A stretch of 64,000 nt of DNA from Rapana venosa (Eukaryota; Mollusca; Gastropoda; Neogastropoda; Muricidae), in assembly GCA_028751875.1 (NCBI GenBank), contig CM054138.1, positions 36,472,773-36,536,772 of the forward strand, written 5' to 3'. Under the pieces are notes generated by a model, which searched no databases, was not told the origin of the DNA, and saw only the letters and a program-made list of their open reading frames with translations. This document shows positions 46,100-56,639 of the stretch, in pieces. The stretch's first letter is position 1; each line of letters starts with the position of its first letter. Position numbers and translations under genes: made by a program.

Positions 46100-46779
46100 A
46101 ACATTACAAACAGGTGCATACACACATACATATGATCACACCCACAAGCCAATACTCACACATTTGATGTGAATGTGAATATGGTTGACTGGTGGTGGAG
46201 TGTGGTGTGTGGGAGGGTGGGGAGGGGGGGGGGGGGGGGGGGGGTGTGTTGGTTGACGGGTACAGGTTTTGTTTTTTCTTTTTTGTTTTATTGCTTTTGC
46301 TTTGTGGTTTGGTTTTTTTTCTTTTAAGTGTGTGTGTGGTGTTTTTTTTGCTTCTGTTTTCTTTTCTTTCTTTTAGCAGGATATTGACACTTTGTATCTG
46401 AGACTCTTTTTTGTTTCTTTTTGTTGTTGACTTGAGTTTTATTCTGTATTTTTTTGTGCTTTTTTTTCTGTTTCTTTTTTTGTTTCTGCTTTTTCCATAT
46501 TTTTGTCAGCCTATGAAACATAACATGTACATCTCCCAAGGAAAACAAAAATAAAGGAAAAGAAAACAATGGTGCCCTATGACTAGCCATGCAATTTAGA
46601 GTGGAAAAAAGAAAGAAGAAAAAGGAGAAATGATGTGAAAGGGAATTTTTGTAAATGAAGTAAACATATTAACAAATATAGAGGTATGAAAGAATGTGAG
46701 AATGTTTATAGACCAACAGACATTTAGCCCAGAAACATAGAGGACGCTGAAGAGAGAAAACTAGACGACCACCAAGGAC
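46100..46779. other. T/G-rich low-complexity tract
   Basis: G-run at 46216-46244 and T-rich stretches to 46,500. No gene; may include LINE 3' UTR. Confidence 0.5.
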
Positions 46780-47196
46780 ATGATCAACTCAAAAAGAAGG
46801 AACAGTGCAACGACTAAATACAGACCCTGCCAACCAAACTGCCAGGCACAACAACCCTATGCCAGCCCAACATGGCGTAGAACAATGTTACAGAAAAGAC
46901 CAAACATAGACATCCCTGAGCGAAGCAGACCAACAGACGACCCCTATTGGAACGCATCAGATGATGGAAGACGAGCCGTGATGCTGAAGTATGAAGGCAC
47001 CCCAGGAACAGAAAATCAGAACAGAGGAAAAAGGAAGAATGAGGCAAGAAAAGGAAACTACAGGCAACGGAGAATGAAAGAAAGAAAGAAAGAAAAGAGA
47101 GATGGAAATAATGCGTGCTCAATTATTCATGTCCATCACAATAGCAGTAGGAAAACAAAAATCCCCTATTCAGTATCCCTGAGACTATGCATGTGA
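46780..47196 (+). other. Unrecognised ORF, basic
   Basis: 138-codon plus-strand frame rich in Arg, Lys, Asn and Pro (for example RPNIDIPERSRPTDDPYWNA). No domain recognised; could be LINE-derived. No splice context linking it to CMTR1. Confidence 0.25.
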
Positions 47197-47984
47197 TTAT
47201 ATCACTTCATAGTTGCTGACAGGAACAACTGAAATCTGATCTCAAAACACAAAAAAACAACAACAAAAAGGATAGTATTTATCTGTGACAATTGGGTAAT
47301 GTTTCCTGTTGTTTCCCTTCAGTTAATGCTTGTTTCAAACATAAGCAGAAAAGAGAACAGAGGCATTATTCTTTTTCAAAGATAAAAAACATGTCAAGTG
47401 CTGTAAACCAATTCACAACAACCAGTCAATAGTTACATCTTTTTGTTCTATATGAAAATGATGACGATGGTGGTGATGGTGATGATAATGGTTATGGCAC
47501 AAGTAGCTATGATAATGATGGCAATAGATGACAATGACTCAGCTTTCTGTTAGTCGCGGTAATTAAACAGGTAACCAGATATTTCAATAGGACATGTTCA
47601 TGTCGACAACTTACTTATTTCTGGCAAACCTGTCAGGCGACCTGCAGAACTTTCCTCATATCAACATGGTTTTACAGTCTCCTCTTAAATTCTTGACTAC
47701 TGCCCATCAATTCCAGAGATGTCTGCAGAAACTGTGCAGTACACCAGAGCCTCAGTAGGTGCAGCTCTTCTTGTTCAGGCAGACAAGTGTCTCCAAGGTA
47801 GGCTCCTAACACCAGATAGAGGTACAGAGCTCTCTTTCCTCTGCCCTCTCTAGGCAAGCATTAAGGCCGTTATTTTTATTCTTTGGTGTTGAAGCTTCAT
47901 TTTAAAGAAAATCTTTTACAGCTTTTTCTCTAAAGATGAAGCAAGTTGGGTCTATTGACGATTCTGACTCCTAATTTTTATTTG
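47197..47984. other. Intron, nothing firmly recognised
   Basis: GAT-rich patch at 47458-47535. No CMTR1 catalytic exon found. Confidence 0.4.
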
Positions 47985-48545
47985 GGGACGGGATAGCTCA
48001 GTGGTCAGAGTGCTTGCTCTCCCCAAAAAAGAAGTATGTTCTTTCGAGCCAGAAGGCCCATAGAGCCGGAGCTTATCCCGGTTTCTGTAGCGTTAAGCGA
48101 ACTGATGGTTTTTCACCACCCCTGTGACAGGACGCTAGTCTGTCGCCAGATACTTCCCCAGCAGAGCTGGTACCCACTTGTACACCTGGGTGGAGTGAGG
48201 AAAATAGGAGTAAAGTGTCTTTCCCAAGGACACAACACCGAGCCGAGCGGGGATCGAACCCGCGACCTCTGGATCACGAGTTGACCGCCTAAACCACCCG
48301 ACCACGGTGCCTCCTCTTGCTCTCCCCAAGCTAGGGTTAACTAGGGTTGAATATGGTTACCTCGTGGACGGGTGACTGTTCATTCACCTTGGCTTCAGTA
48401 CAGTCTCCCCCCAGTTCACCCAGCTATAAATAGGAACCTGCCCTCTTTAGAATCAGGGAAGGTAAAGCAGCAAGGGAGAGGAGTTGGGTACTGCCCTCAA
48501 AATGTTAGCCCCTAAAGCAGCTGAGGTCTCTGACACTTTTACCTT
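47985..48545 (+). mobile_element. 5S-rRNA/tRNA composite SINE, copy A (interrupted by SINE-2)
   Basis: Head GGGATAGCTCAGTGGTCAGA then TGCTTGCTCTCCCC (tRNA-like), SINE-2 insertion at 48027-48315, then the rest: a degenerate 5S-like part (GGTTACCTCGTGGACGGGTG), TTGGCTTCAGTACAG, CACCCAGCTATAAATAGG, GGTAAAGCAGCAAGGGAGAG. Homologous to 54588-54873 and 58098-58388. Confidence 0.8.
48027..48315 (-). mobile_element. SINE-2 copy 2 with 14-bp TSD
   Basis: Flanked by CTTGCTCTCCCCAA at 48013-48026 and 48316-48329. Nearly identical to 27476-27772, including the tRNA-like head GTGGTCGGGTGGTTTAGGC and CGCGGGTTCGATCCCCGC. Confidence 0.88.
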
Positions 48546-49029
48546 TGATTATTTATTTGGTTTATGGATAGATTGATGGAATCTATATATATTAACAGAA
48601 AAAAAACATGTTTTTGTTCTTCAGTCAGAGCTCCAAGGGTCACCAATGCTTCTCCATAAAAGGAACTGGTACATGATAGGTCTACACATAAGCTGGAGTA
48701 TGAAATCTGAAAAGATCCAATCCTAAATCACAAGATATCACTGAATTTAATCTTGAGCTTTTCAGAAGATAAGAATTGACATGAAACCTTTTGATCTCTA
48801 TCCAGGTCTGCTGATACACCCTCCTGAATGGATCCTCACAGGTTAAATTCCATGAAGAGCACTTACATCATGTTCATATTGTTCAGATATCTGTGGCCAT
48901 CATTTCAATGTTCACGGAAAAAAAGATAAAAAAGCCTTTCTCCTTCCCAAATGGCTTAGTCAAAGTATAACAATTTTCATCTCACAAAAACATGAAACAC
49001 AAAAGTCTGTAGCGACTCAAACAACTTAC
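48546..49029. other. Intron next to exon f, nothing recognised
   Basis: Short SINE-1b-like piece at 48615-48645. No exon seen. Confidence 0.4.
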
Positions 49030-49102
49030 CCCAAGTGGTGTTTTGGGGTCTGTGAACATGAAATCCAGCACAGCGTCCATGTTGGCCATCTTCATTGCTG
49101 CC
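49030..49102 (-). CDS. CMTR1: CMTR1 exon f: RFM methyltransferase, AAMKMANMD helix
   Basis: Acceptor TACTCAG before 49102, donor GTAAGT after 49030. The first base completes the Arg codon of exon e, then 24 codons beginning AAMKMANMDAVLDFMF and ending DPKTPLG. This is the last visible exon before the AdoMet-binding region; the next vertebrate segment (basic catalytic Lys, then the Gly-rich AdoMet loop) should follow in phase 0 but was not found. Confidence 0.95.
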
Positions 49103-49189
49103 CTGAGTACATTTAAAAAAAGGAGAAGCAGATATCCAAAATACATCATGACTAAAAGTCATTTGCTTGTCACATTTGTATTTTCCATT

Positions 49190-49545
49190 CCTCAGCTTGA
49201 GCTCTGACATTTACCATTGGTGAGATGTTTGTTTATGCAACTGTTTTTGCCCACTTTTAGGTAGCCACATTCCGACTTCAGGAATTATGTCTAAACACGA
49301 CATTTATTTTTATTCATTTATTTTTTGTTTTATATCAAGGATAATGGAATAAGCACTCATGTGCTTTTTTACATCCAGTCCCCGTGTGTATGCAATTTTG
49401 TAAATTTTGTCATGTTTCCACCGGCACACAGTGGCCTACTCATCCGAAAAGTGGAGCAGGGTTTAACGTGTGCGCAAGATGTTCTGCATGCGTTCGAACA
49501 CGGGGCCTCGGTTTATAGTCTCATCCGAAAGACATTGTGCATGCA
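49190..49545 (-). mobile_element. SINE-1 / SINE-1b cluster
   Basis: SINE-1b 3' end at 49190-49310 followed by a SINE-1 core copy at 49325-49540 (CATCCGAAAGAC, CACACAGTGGCCTACTCATC). Confidence 0.7.
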
Positions 49546-49554
49546 TTTTTTTTT

Positions 49555-49740
49555 TTTTGGCTTCTGTTCCTACCAGCACTCAATGGCACATTCTTCATAA
49601 ATGCAAAACAAGTTTTAACATGTGCCAGGATACCATCCCTGAAGTTGGAATGCGGCTACCTCAATGATGGATAAAAACAGCTGCATATGCAAAATCTCAC
49701 CACTGGTGAACCTCAAAGCTCTAGCCAAGAAGAAAAAATT
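49555..49740 (+). mobile_element. Rearranged SINE-1b fragment
   Basis: Minus-orientation core to about 49,626, then the 3' end in plus orientation (CCCTGAAGTTGGAATGCGGC ... ACCACTGGTGAACC): two halves joined head-on, an inversion. Confidence 0.6.
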
Positions 49741-50156
49741 ATTAAGAACAAACATAATCATGCAGGACTATCTAATCTTTCATTCAGTAAAATTCTACAA
49801 CTTAAATGAGAGAAAATTCAGAAAACAAGACAGCACACAAAAAGAGCAGCTGAAATAAAAGCAGTAGAAAAATTTGATTCACATACACACAAACATAAAT
49901 TCACAAATATGTCAGCCAACCAGCCACACAGGCAGAAGTCAGATACATAGAAACACCCCACCTTCCCTCCCCCCTCCCCCTCCCAAGAAAAAACACCCAA
50001 AACCCAAACAAACCACAAACCCACATACACTCAGACAAAAATAAAATAACTTTGCAACACTGTTAAAAAATAACACCCCCCACCCCACCATGCTATTCAC
50101 CTCTTCATTTATCAACAAAAACAAGATGGTTATGAGGAAAAACTGGGTATTCCCAC
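49741..50156. other. CMTR1 intron e-f
   Basis: A/C-rich tract 49930-50100. No gene. Confidence 0.45.
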
Positions 50157-50251
50157 CTGTTGAGAAAAAAGACACCTCGAATGGTTTCAAATGGGTTGGA
50201 CTTTGTTCTTGCTCTGCGCATTTCATCTGCATCCAGGCTGTCAAACACAGT
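50157..50251 (-). CDS. CMTR1: CMTR1 exon e: RFM methyltransferase, substrate-side helix
   Basis: Acceptor TTTTCAG before 50251, donor GTGGGA after 50157; 31 codons plus two bases. It encodes [20 protein letters not shown] and [11 protein letters not shown] with a split Arg codon, nearly superimposable on vertebrate CMTR1 (EMRRART and IRGVFFLNR). The weak GTGGGA donor is accepted because phase and homology agree with exon f. Confidence 0.96.
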
Positions 50252-50275
50252 CTGAAAACAATGTGTATAACAGAA

Positions 50276-50402
50276 TACTGATGTAAGATTTCATGTCACT
50301 CTGTTTTAAAGTAACATTTTTTATACTGATGTAAGATTTCATGTCACTCTGTTTTAAAGTAACATTTTTTCATACTGATGTAAGATTTCATGTCACTCTG
50401 TT
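50276..50402 (+). repeat. 49-bp tandem repeat, left half
   Basis: About 2.6 units of ATACTGATGTAAGATTTCAT, GTCACTCTGTTTTAAAGTAA, CATTTTTTC; continues after the piggyBac element at 51858-52005. Confidence 0.88.
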
Positions 50403-51857
50403 TTAACCCTTTCCCATTTTTACCCGCCGCTGCCCGCTCGCCCGCGTATATTTATGCCCGCCGCAGCCCGCCGGACGTCATTTCAGCCTAGTGGGGATTT
50501 TCCCTCACGCACTAAGCTCTACCTAGTACACGCACACTATGAATGAACATTCCACTGAGGTCAGCATAGACTAAGGAAGGAATGGGCACCAAATTCAGTG
50601 CTACACAGCCTCCCGTTCACAAGAAATTGGCCAGTGACTGGCTTTGTCTTTCCCACGCTTTCTTGTAGCTAAAAATGGCAGCAAAGATTGAGCATACGAT
50701 TTGGGAGGAATATACTGATGTGGAAATTGAAGCTATTTTGGCTCAAGTGGAACAGTTCGAAAGATAACAAAATGTTGAATCCGATGTTTAAGTAGATGTA
50801 GAAGAAAGAGATCAAATAGGAGAAGGTAGTGAGTCGGAAAGTGATGCTGAGGATAACATTCCATTGGCTTCATAGCAGACGACATGGTGCGGCGCACAAG
50901 TGCCTTGCACAGTGCAAGACTTCACGCTGCCGACTGGGCCAGCACAAACTCTCCCACTGAATGCAAAGCTCTTAGATTAATTTGTTTTGTTTGTGCCCCA
51001 ACATTTTTTTCAAATTGTAGCAGATGAAACTAACAATTATGCCAGGCAAAAGATCGCTGTGAAACGCTTAGTCATAGATCCATTACGGACAGAAACAACA
51101 CCTGATGAAATTTGGGCTTACCTGTCAGTTTTGATCATGATGGGGATCAAGCATTTGCCAAGGCTTCATCTCTACTGGTCTACTGATTTGAGATTTTCTG
51201 AGTCACGGATCAGTAATATTATGACAAAAACCAGATTTCTCAAAATTAATCAGTATTTTCACCTGAGAAACACGCCAACACACCTGGACGCAACACTGCG
51301 CTGTGACACCTGCATTGTGACAGCCATGCAACTGGCTGTTGGTGAAGGACACACTAGTGTATTTGTAAATAGTAGGCGTCAGCATATATTTGTAAATAAT
51401 GTATATATGCGGATTAGTCAACGTCGTTTTCAATATGTTTGAATACTTTCCACTGAGAAAATGTAGACTTGGTGACAGTAATTTTGTGACGTTTGAATGT
51501 TCGATGAAGGACACATTCAGGCAGGACCTCACATTTTTTTTTAAAAATCACATACGTATATTGCGCATGTTAGAGGGTAGTTGTAGACTAACAGCATGAT
51601 GTCACTGCAATGTTACCTGTATTTGGTGACAAAGAGGGGACAGCAGCATGACACATGTAGGTAGGACACACATCTTGGGGTGCAGAACAAAGTATGACAT
51701 CATATGAATACTTTGGCCGAATATGACTGCTCTGCTAACAATAGTAACTGTACAGGACTATGTGTACTTGAGGTACCTTATTCTCTGAAAAAACGGCGTA
51801 AATTTTTTAATACTACAGAGAGTTTCTCTGTAAGAAATGCGAATGGTAAAGGGTTAA
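50403..51857 (+). mobile_element. piggyBac element with TTAA ends and partial transposase
   Basis: Bounded by TTAA at 50403-50406 and 51854-51857; inverted ends TTAACCCTTTCCCATT and (reverse complement) TTAACCCTTTACCATT. Inserted into the 49-bp tandem array, which resumes in phase on the other side. Plus-strand transposase pieces include a start at 50675 (MAAKIEHTIWEEYTDVEIEA, stop at 50765) and a longer piece at 50987-51442. The C-terminal catalytic part is deleted. Confidence 0.88.
50987..51442 (+). pseudogene. piggyBac transposase fragment
   Basis: Reads FFQIVADETNNYARQKI, DEIWAYLSVLIMMGIKHLPR, LYWSTDLRFSES, MTKTRFLKINQYFHLRN: the conserved N-terminal/early DDE region of piggyBac-type transposases (DDE_Tnp_1_7 family). 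The first catalytic Asp motif is not reached before the sequence departs from the family, so the copy cannot transpose itself. Confidence 0.85.
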
Positions 51858-52005
51858 AGTAACATTTTTTCATACTGAAGTAAGATTTCATGTCACTCTG
51901 TTTTAAAGTAACATTTTTTCATACTGATGTGAGATTTCATGTCACTCTGTTTTAAAGTAACATTTTTCCATACTAATGTAAGACTTCATGTCATGTCACA
52001 CACAT
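51858..52005 (+). repeat. 49-bp tandem repeat, right half
   Basis: About three more units of the array at 50276, slightly more diverged at the right end. Confidence 0.85.
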
Positions 52006-52269
52006 GTTTTAGCTAAATCTACACAAATTTGGTGCCTTCTACAATAGTATTCAGTTAAATCAGTTACCATTAAAGGAATGATATCTTCATAAGATACAGC
52101 TTCAAAATAACCCAAGCCCTCATTCTGACCACCCATTACAATGCATGCAAAGCTTGTGAATTTCTTATTTTGTCACTTCCTGCAGTTATCATTTCAAGTT
52201 GTAATAACTTTTCATAGAACTTTCAGATTCTCAATCTGGTTTGTTTTTTTCATTGAATAGCCTTTTTAA

Positions 52270-53935
52270 GATTCTTAGTAGGGCGCTGATCATGGCTTCC
52301 CCTCCAGCTTGGACCAACTCAGCTGGAATGTTGTCAGCCCCTGCTGACTTCCCCTTTTTCAGCGATCTGACTGCTATTTCCACTTCTTCTCGGAGGATAG
52401 GGTGACTGTCTGTGTCTTTGCTTTCGGGTACATTAAGGACTTCTGGATCTCCTGCGGTTCTATAGTTATACAGGTCGGAGCAGTATTCTGTCCATCTGTT
52501 CAGAATATCCTGGTCGTCAGTGAGACACTTCCCATTTTTGTCTTGGATTGTTAAACCTTTTCTCTGTTTCGTGCTAGTCAGGTCTTTCACCAGCTGATAT
52601 GCTTTCTTGCTATTGTTTTTCTTGATGTTCTCTTCAATGTCTTGGCACTGTTCACCGATCCATTTCTCTTTTGCCTCCGTCATGGACTTCCTGATTCTTT
52701 TGTTGACTGCCCTATATTGTTCTGCTCTTTCTTTTGTTTCATTTTTCTTTTTCTTCAACTCTCTACGCTTGTCGCATAGTTGTAGGATGTTAGGTGTGAC
52801 CCATGGTTTTTTGACTGGTCGGCGTTTGCCAAGAAGCTCGTTTGCTGTTTCAGTCACTGCTGTATTGAAACTATTCGTCAGTGTATCTATGTCTGAGTCT
52901 ATCACAGTGAGTGCTGCAAACTTTCCACCTATCCTTGCTTGAAAAATTTCTAATACCTCTGGGTCCTTCAGCTTCTCGAGGTCAAATTTGATCCTGATGT
53001 TGTTCCGCTTGTGGATTTTCTTTAGACGTAGTCGGAAAGTCATCATCACAAGATCATGATCACTCCCTATGTCTGCTCCTGGAAAACTTCGTGTCTGTGC
53101 GATGTTAACGCTAGACTGAAACCGTCTTTTCACCATGATGTAATCTATTTGGTTGTGGTGTTCTCCATTTGGGCTATGCCATGTCCATTTTCTGGATTTC
53201 TTGTGTGGGCCAAGTGTATTCACTAGCTGGAGGTGGTTGTTACTGGCAAACTCCAGGAGTCTCAAGCCTCTTTCATTTGATTGGTTATTACAATGTGGCC
53301 CACAAACGCCCTCCCAGTCTTTCCATGCATCTTCTCCTACCTTGGCGTTCCAGTCGCCTTGCACAACGAGGATGTCTTTCTTGGGTGTTTGATTCAGAAC
53401 CTCTTGTAGCTGGTCATAAAATTCTTCTACGGCTTCATCTGTGCAGTCTGATGTAGGGGCGTATGCCTGTACTATAGTTATGTTAAAGGGGGTTGCTCTC
53501 AGGCGGATGGTAATAAGTCTGCTGGACACAGGCTGACAGCTCATGACGGTGTTCACGGTGTCTTTGTGAACGAGAAACCCCACGCCGTGTTCATGTTTAT
53601 CCTGTTTTCCACTGTAGTATAATTTGTGGTCTTCCTGGGTCGTTGTTTCTCCCATGTTTTTCCACCTGACTTCGCAGAGCCCAAGGATGTGCCAATGATA
53701 TCTGGACATCTCATGTGTCAGTTCTTCCACTTTGCCTGCAGCTCTTAGTGTCCGTACATTCCATGTGCCAATGATGGTGTTGTGTCTGGCACGAATTTTG
53801 CTGCGTTTTACATCAGTAGCATACTTTCGACACTGTCCTGATGAGCAACAGAAGGCGTGGTCCTTGGTAACCCGGGCGACGACCGATCCGGTATGGAGAT
53901 TCTGGCTGTCTTTGTCATTGGTGTATCTTGGGCAA
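52270..53935 (-). CDS. RTE LINE ORF2 N-terminal part: APE endonuclease, uninterrupted (retroelement, incomplete)
   Basis: An open frame of over 550 codons with no stop: endonuclease motifs GTWNVRTLRAAGKVEELT, LCEVRW, VQAYAPTSDC, VQGDWNAKVGEDAW, QIDYIMVKRRF and GSDHDLVMMTF contain the expected Asn, Glu, Tyr, Asp-Asn and His-Asp residues. It continues to the RT threshold (LKKGKSAGADNIPAELVQAG) and is cut at the inversion edge. The last codons of the open frame (below 52270) are flank, not LINE. Intactness suggests a young insertion. Confidence 0.85.
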
Positions 53936-54461
53936 ATCAAACCTAAACACCATCTGGAGAGATAAGAATATCTCACTTATCTCCAAGATCAGACTAATGC
54001 GCTCCCTTGTCATATCCATATTTCTGTATGCCTGTGAATCATGGACCCTGACTGCAGATTTGGAGAGAAGAGTACAGGCAGTGGAGATGAGATGCTTTCG
54101 GAGACTCCTTGGCATCTCCTACAAAGACCACATAAGCAACAAAAGCGTGCATAACAGAATCCAGCAAACCATTGGACCCTATGAGAACCTTCTAACGATC
54201 GTGAAAAAGCGTAAACTTAAGTGGTATGGGCATGTCACAAGATCCCAAGGAATTACAAAGACAGTTTTGCAAGGCACTGTCCAAGGAGGAAGAAGAAGAG
54301 GCAGACCAAGGAAGAGCTGGGAGGATAACATCAGTGAATGGACAGGCCTAGAACTCAACAAAACCCTGAGAAAGGCAGAACAGAGAGAAGAATGGAGGGA
54401 ACTGGTTGCTGAGTCTTTGAGGGTGCCCCCACGGTCGTCAGACTACGGGACAGATAGATAG
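53930..54461 (+). pseudogene. RTE LINE ORF2 C-terminus, same insertion
   Basis: Plus-strand frame: SLISKIRLMRSLVISIFLYA, CESWTLTADLERRVQAVEMR, CFRRLLGISY and RGRPRKSWEDNISEWTGLEL, the standard C-terminal region of RTE-type proteins, ending just before the GATA tail. The RT catalytic core between the two halves is missing. Confidence 0.85.
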
Positions 54462-54587
54462 ATAGATAGATAGCCTTTTTAATACAGACTGATAACATGA
54501 TACAACTAAAAATTGACCTCCAGTGCAATGCGTGTGTGGAGTATGTGGTAAAGCGTCACATGTGTATAAACATGTAGTAATGGTAAA

Positions 54588-54873
54588 GGTAATGGTGTCC
54601 ATAACCTATATGGTCGTAGGGGAGTGAGGCATCAAAGACCTCAACTTCTCAAGGGGACAGCATATTGAGGGTGGCGCGCATCTCCTCTCCATCGCTGCTT
54701 TACCCTCTCTGACACTAAAAAGGCAGGTACCAATTTATAGCTGGGTGAACTGGAGGACTGTACTGAAGCCAAGGCGCGCAAATGGTCACCCATCCAATTG
54801 GTAACCATGCTCGATGCTGCTTAACCTTAGCTGGGGAAAGCGAGTCCTCTGACCACTGAGCTATCCCGTCCCA
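54588..54873 (-). mobile_element. 5S-rRNA/tRNA composite SINE, copy B
   Basis: Minus strand: GGGATAGCTCAGTGGTCAGA (tRNA-like), then GGTTAAGCAGCATCGAGCAT, GGTTACCAATTGGATGGGTG, which follows the 3' half of 5S rRNA, then the body shared with copies A and C. Confidence 0.82.
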
Positions 54874-55301
54874 GTATAAACATGTGCATGTATATGTATA
54901 TGTGTATGGCCATGTGTGTACACATTTTTTGCATATATACAGGTATCAACAACTGCCTGCCTGTATACTATGGTCAATAGTTCACTACCCTTTAACTATT
55001 CATATTATTGTTTGTGGAAGTGAATTTATTTCTGATGTGTTTGTATAAGTATGTGCATGGCTTTTTGAGTGAGTCTTTTTAAGTCTTGGTTTTGCTGCAT
55101 GTTTGTTTTCCAGTTATGAAAACACAGACCCCCTCCATAATACCAGAAACACAAAACAAAACCAACCAACCAAACAAAACAACAAAAACAACCCCCCCCC
55201 TAAAAAAAACCCACCACACACCAAAAAACAAAACAAAAAACCCAAAACAAACAAACAAAAAAACCACCACCAACAACAAAAACAGAAGAGCTAATACTAA
55301 C
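54874..55301. other. CMTR1 intron d-e, proximal
   Basis: A/C-rich low complexity at 55137-55285. No gene. Confidence 0.5.
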
Positions 55302-55373
55302 CTTGCAGGAAAGAATGTTTTGCAGCACTCTCTCATCACAAAATGTGGTTTCATCATGAATGGTTTGCTTTTT
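55302..55373 (-). CDS. CMTR1: CMTR1 exon d: start of RFM methyltransferase module
   Basis: Acceptor TCTACAG before 55373, donor GTTAGT after 55302; 24 codons, phase 0. It reads KKQTIHDETTFCDERVLQNI and ends LSCK, matching the DETxFC motif and the L-x-x-x-L-x-C-K helix just before the VFD segment of CMTR1. Confidence 0.92.
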
Positions 55374-55899
55374 CTGTAGAGTCAACCACAGCATGCCTTG
55401 CAGTACTATCACAGTTTCTACTCAAAATGCCAAGTACGTTTAACATTTTTCACACACACACACACATGCAAATGCACACACACATTTTCCACATGAAAAA
55501 ACAGTGCATTAATATAACACTGTAAGATAAATAACAATGATCTTAGTTTCAACTGAACCTTATTGAACTACAATGTACATGAATGACCTTACCAAACAAA
55601 TACACTGTTGCCACTTAAATAAACAGACAAATTCTCACAGTGAGAAATACTAATCAATGACAGTGCATTGAGAGTGGTATGTGCTGTTAGAATTATACAG
55701 TTCCATATTCAAACACACTCACAACAAAACCATTTACAAATATTTCTCCACTGATGATTTAGGTATAGTCACAATTAATCAACAGTAAACAATCCTTCCA
55801 AAAGTTAGATTTTTTTTTCTGTCTCTATCTGAAATAATGTGTATTTTCAGAGCAAATTTAAGCAAGGACGGAAAAAAGCCAGAATCTACTATGTCTTAC
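55374..55899. other. CMTR1 intron c-d
   Basis: (CA)n at 55452-55466. Nothing else recognised. Confidence 0.45.
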
Positions 55900-55992
55900 C
55901 TGCATAACAACTTTCCAGGTTAACATTTCCTCCAGTGGTGGCACATTTTCATTGGAGGCTGGAATCCACTCTATATCTTCATCAATTGTAAC
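55900..55992 (-). CDS. CMTR1: CMTR1 exon c: linker before the methyltransferase domain
   Basis: Acceptor TTTGTAG before 55992, donor GTAAGA after 55900; exactly 31 codons, phase 0 at both ends. It reads DEDIEWIPASNENVPPLEEM and then LTWKVVMQ, matching the W-x-P ... W-x-V-V linker of vertebrate CMTR1. It is too short to stand out as an open reading frame. Confidence 0.9.
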
Positions 55993-56044
55993 CTACAAAC
56001 AGTGTGTTATTGACATCATTACTTATATTATTGAATGGTTGTCA

Positions 56045-56240
56045 AAAACATCTGGACTGGCCAGGACTGTCCTACAGGGAACAGTTCAAGGAAGGAGACA
56101 AAGTGGCAGACAGAGAAAACGATGGGAAGATAACATCAGAGAGTGCACTGGACTTGAGTGGAAATATCTGCTATGGAAGGACCACGGGGAGAGGGGGAAG
56201 CTGGTTGCAAGATCTTCATTGTCCATGGGACTACAGGATA
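56045..56240 (+). pseudogene. RTE LINE 3' fragment
   Basis: LARTVLQGTVQGRRQSGRQR then RWEDNIRECTGLEW matches the C-terminal region of the RTE element at 53930-54461; clearly more diverged. Confidence 0.75.
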
Positions 56241-56639
56241 GTTGAAGGTGAAGGAGGTGCAGTGCATATGGTCAGACATTTTTATATCATAAAAAAATGC
56301 TTTGGTGTTACAAGGTTTATGACACTGATTCACTTATAGTGTAAAATTATCAGACATTTCATACTATAAGAAATAGAAATGTAGGAGTACCAAAGTAAAC
56401 AGCTGTATACAAACTGTGATTTGATATCTCATTCAAAATTGACAGATTTAGCAAAAAGCCAAGCATCACTTTACCAGGCATCAACAACAGTGTGTTCTCT
56501 ATGCTTTGTTGCACATCAAAGACAAAAATAAAACCTATGCAGACACAGTACTTAGTATATGCATGTAGTAAATGCATAGTATGTACATATGTGCAAGAGC
56601 ATTTATACTCATACATATACAGCTATACAACTGAGAGTA
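56241..56639. other. CMTR1 intron, nothing recognised
   Basis: No gene or repeat family seen. Confidence 0.4.

Larger units (their letters stand above)
52270..54469. mobile_element. RTE-type LINE with 5' inversion (twin priming) and 13-bp TSD
   Basis: Flanked by ATAGCCTTTTTAA at 52257-52269 and 54470-54482. The right 540 bp (about 53930-54469) is the LINE 3' end on the plus strand with a (GATA)n tail; the left 1.66 kb is the upstream part inverted onto the minus strand, its LINE-5' side at the junction. This order is what twin priming produces. The insertion lies in the CMTR1 intron between exons d and e. Confidence 0.9.

Noticed and set aside
47640..47880. Minus-strand open stretch as a candidate missing CMTR1 exon
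   Set aside because: Peptide lacks the Gly-rich loop or any CMTR1 motif and the boundaries do not give phase-compatible splice sites.
52231..53976. A host endonuclease/exonuclease-like gene (581-codon ORF)
   Set aside because: APE motifs, RTE-type continuation, GATA tail and TSD show it is a LINE. Similar ORFs are often mis-annotated as craniofacial development protein 2-like.
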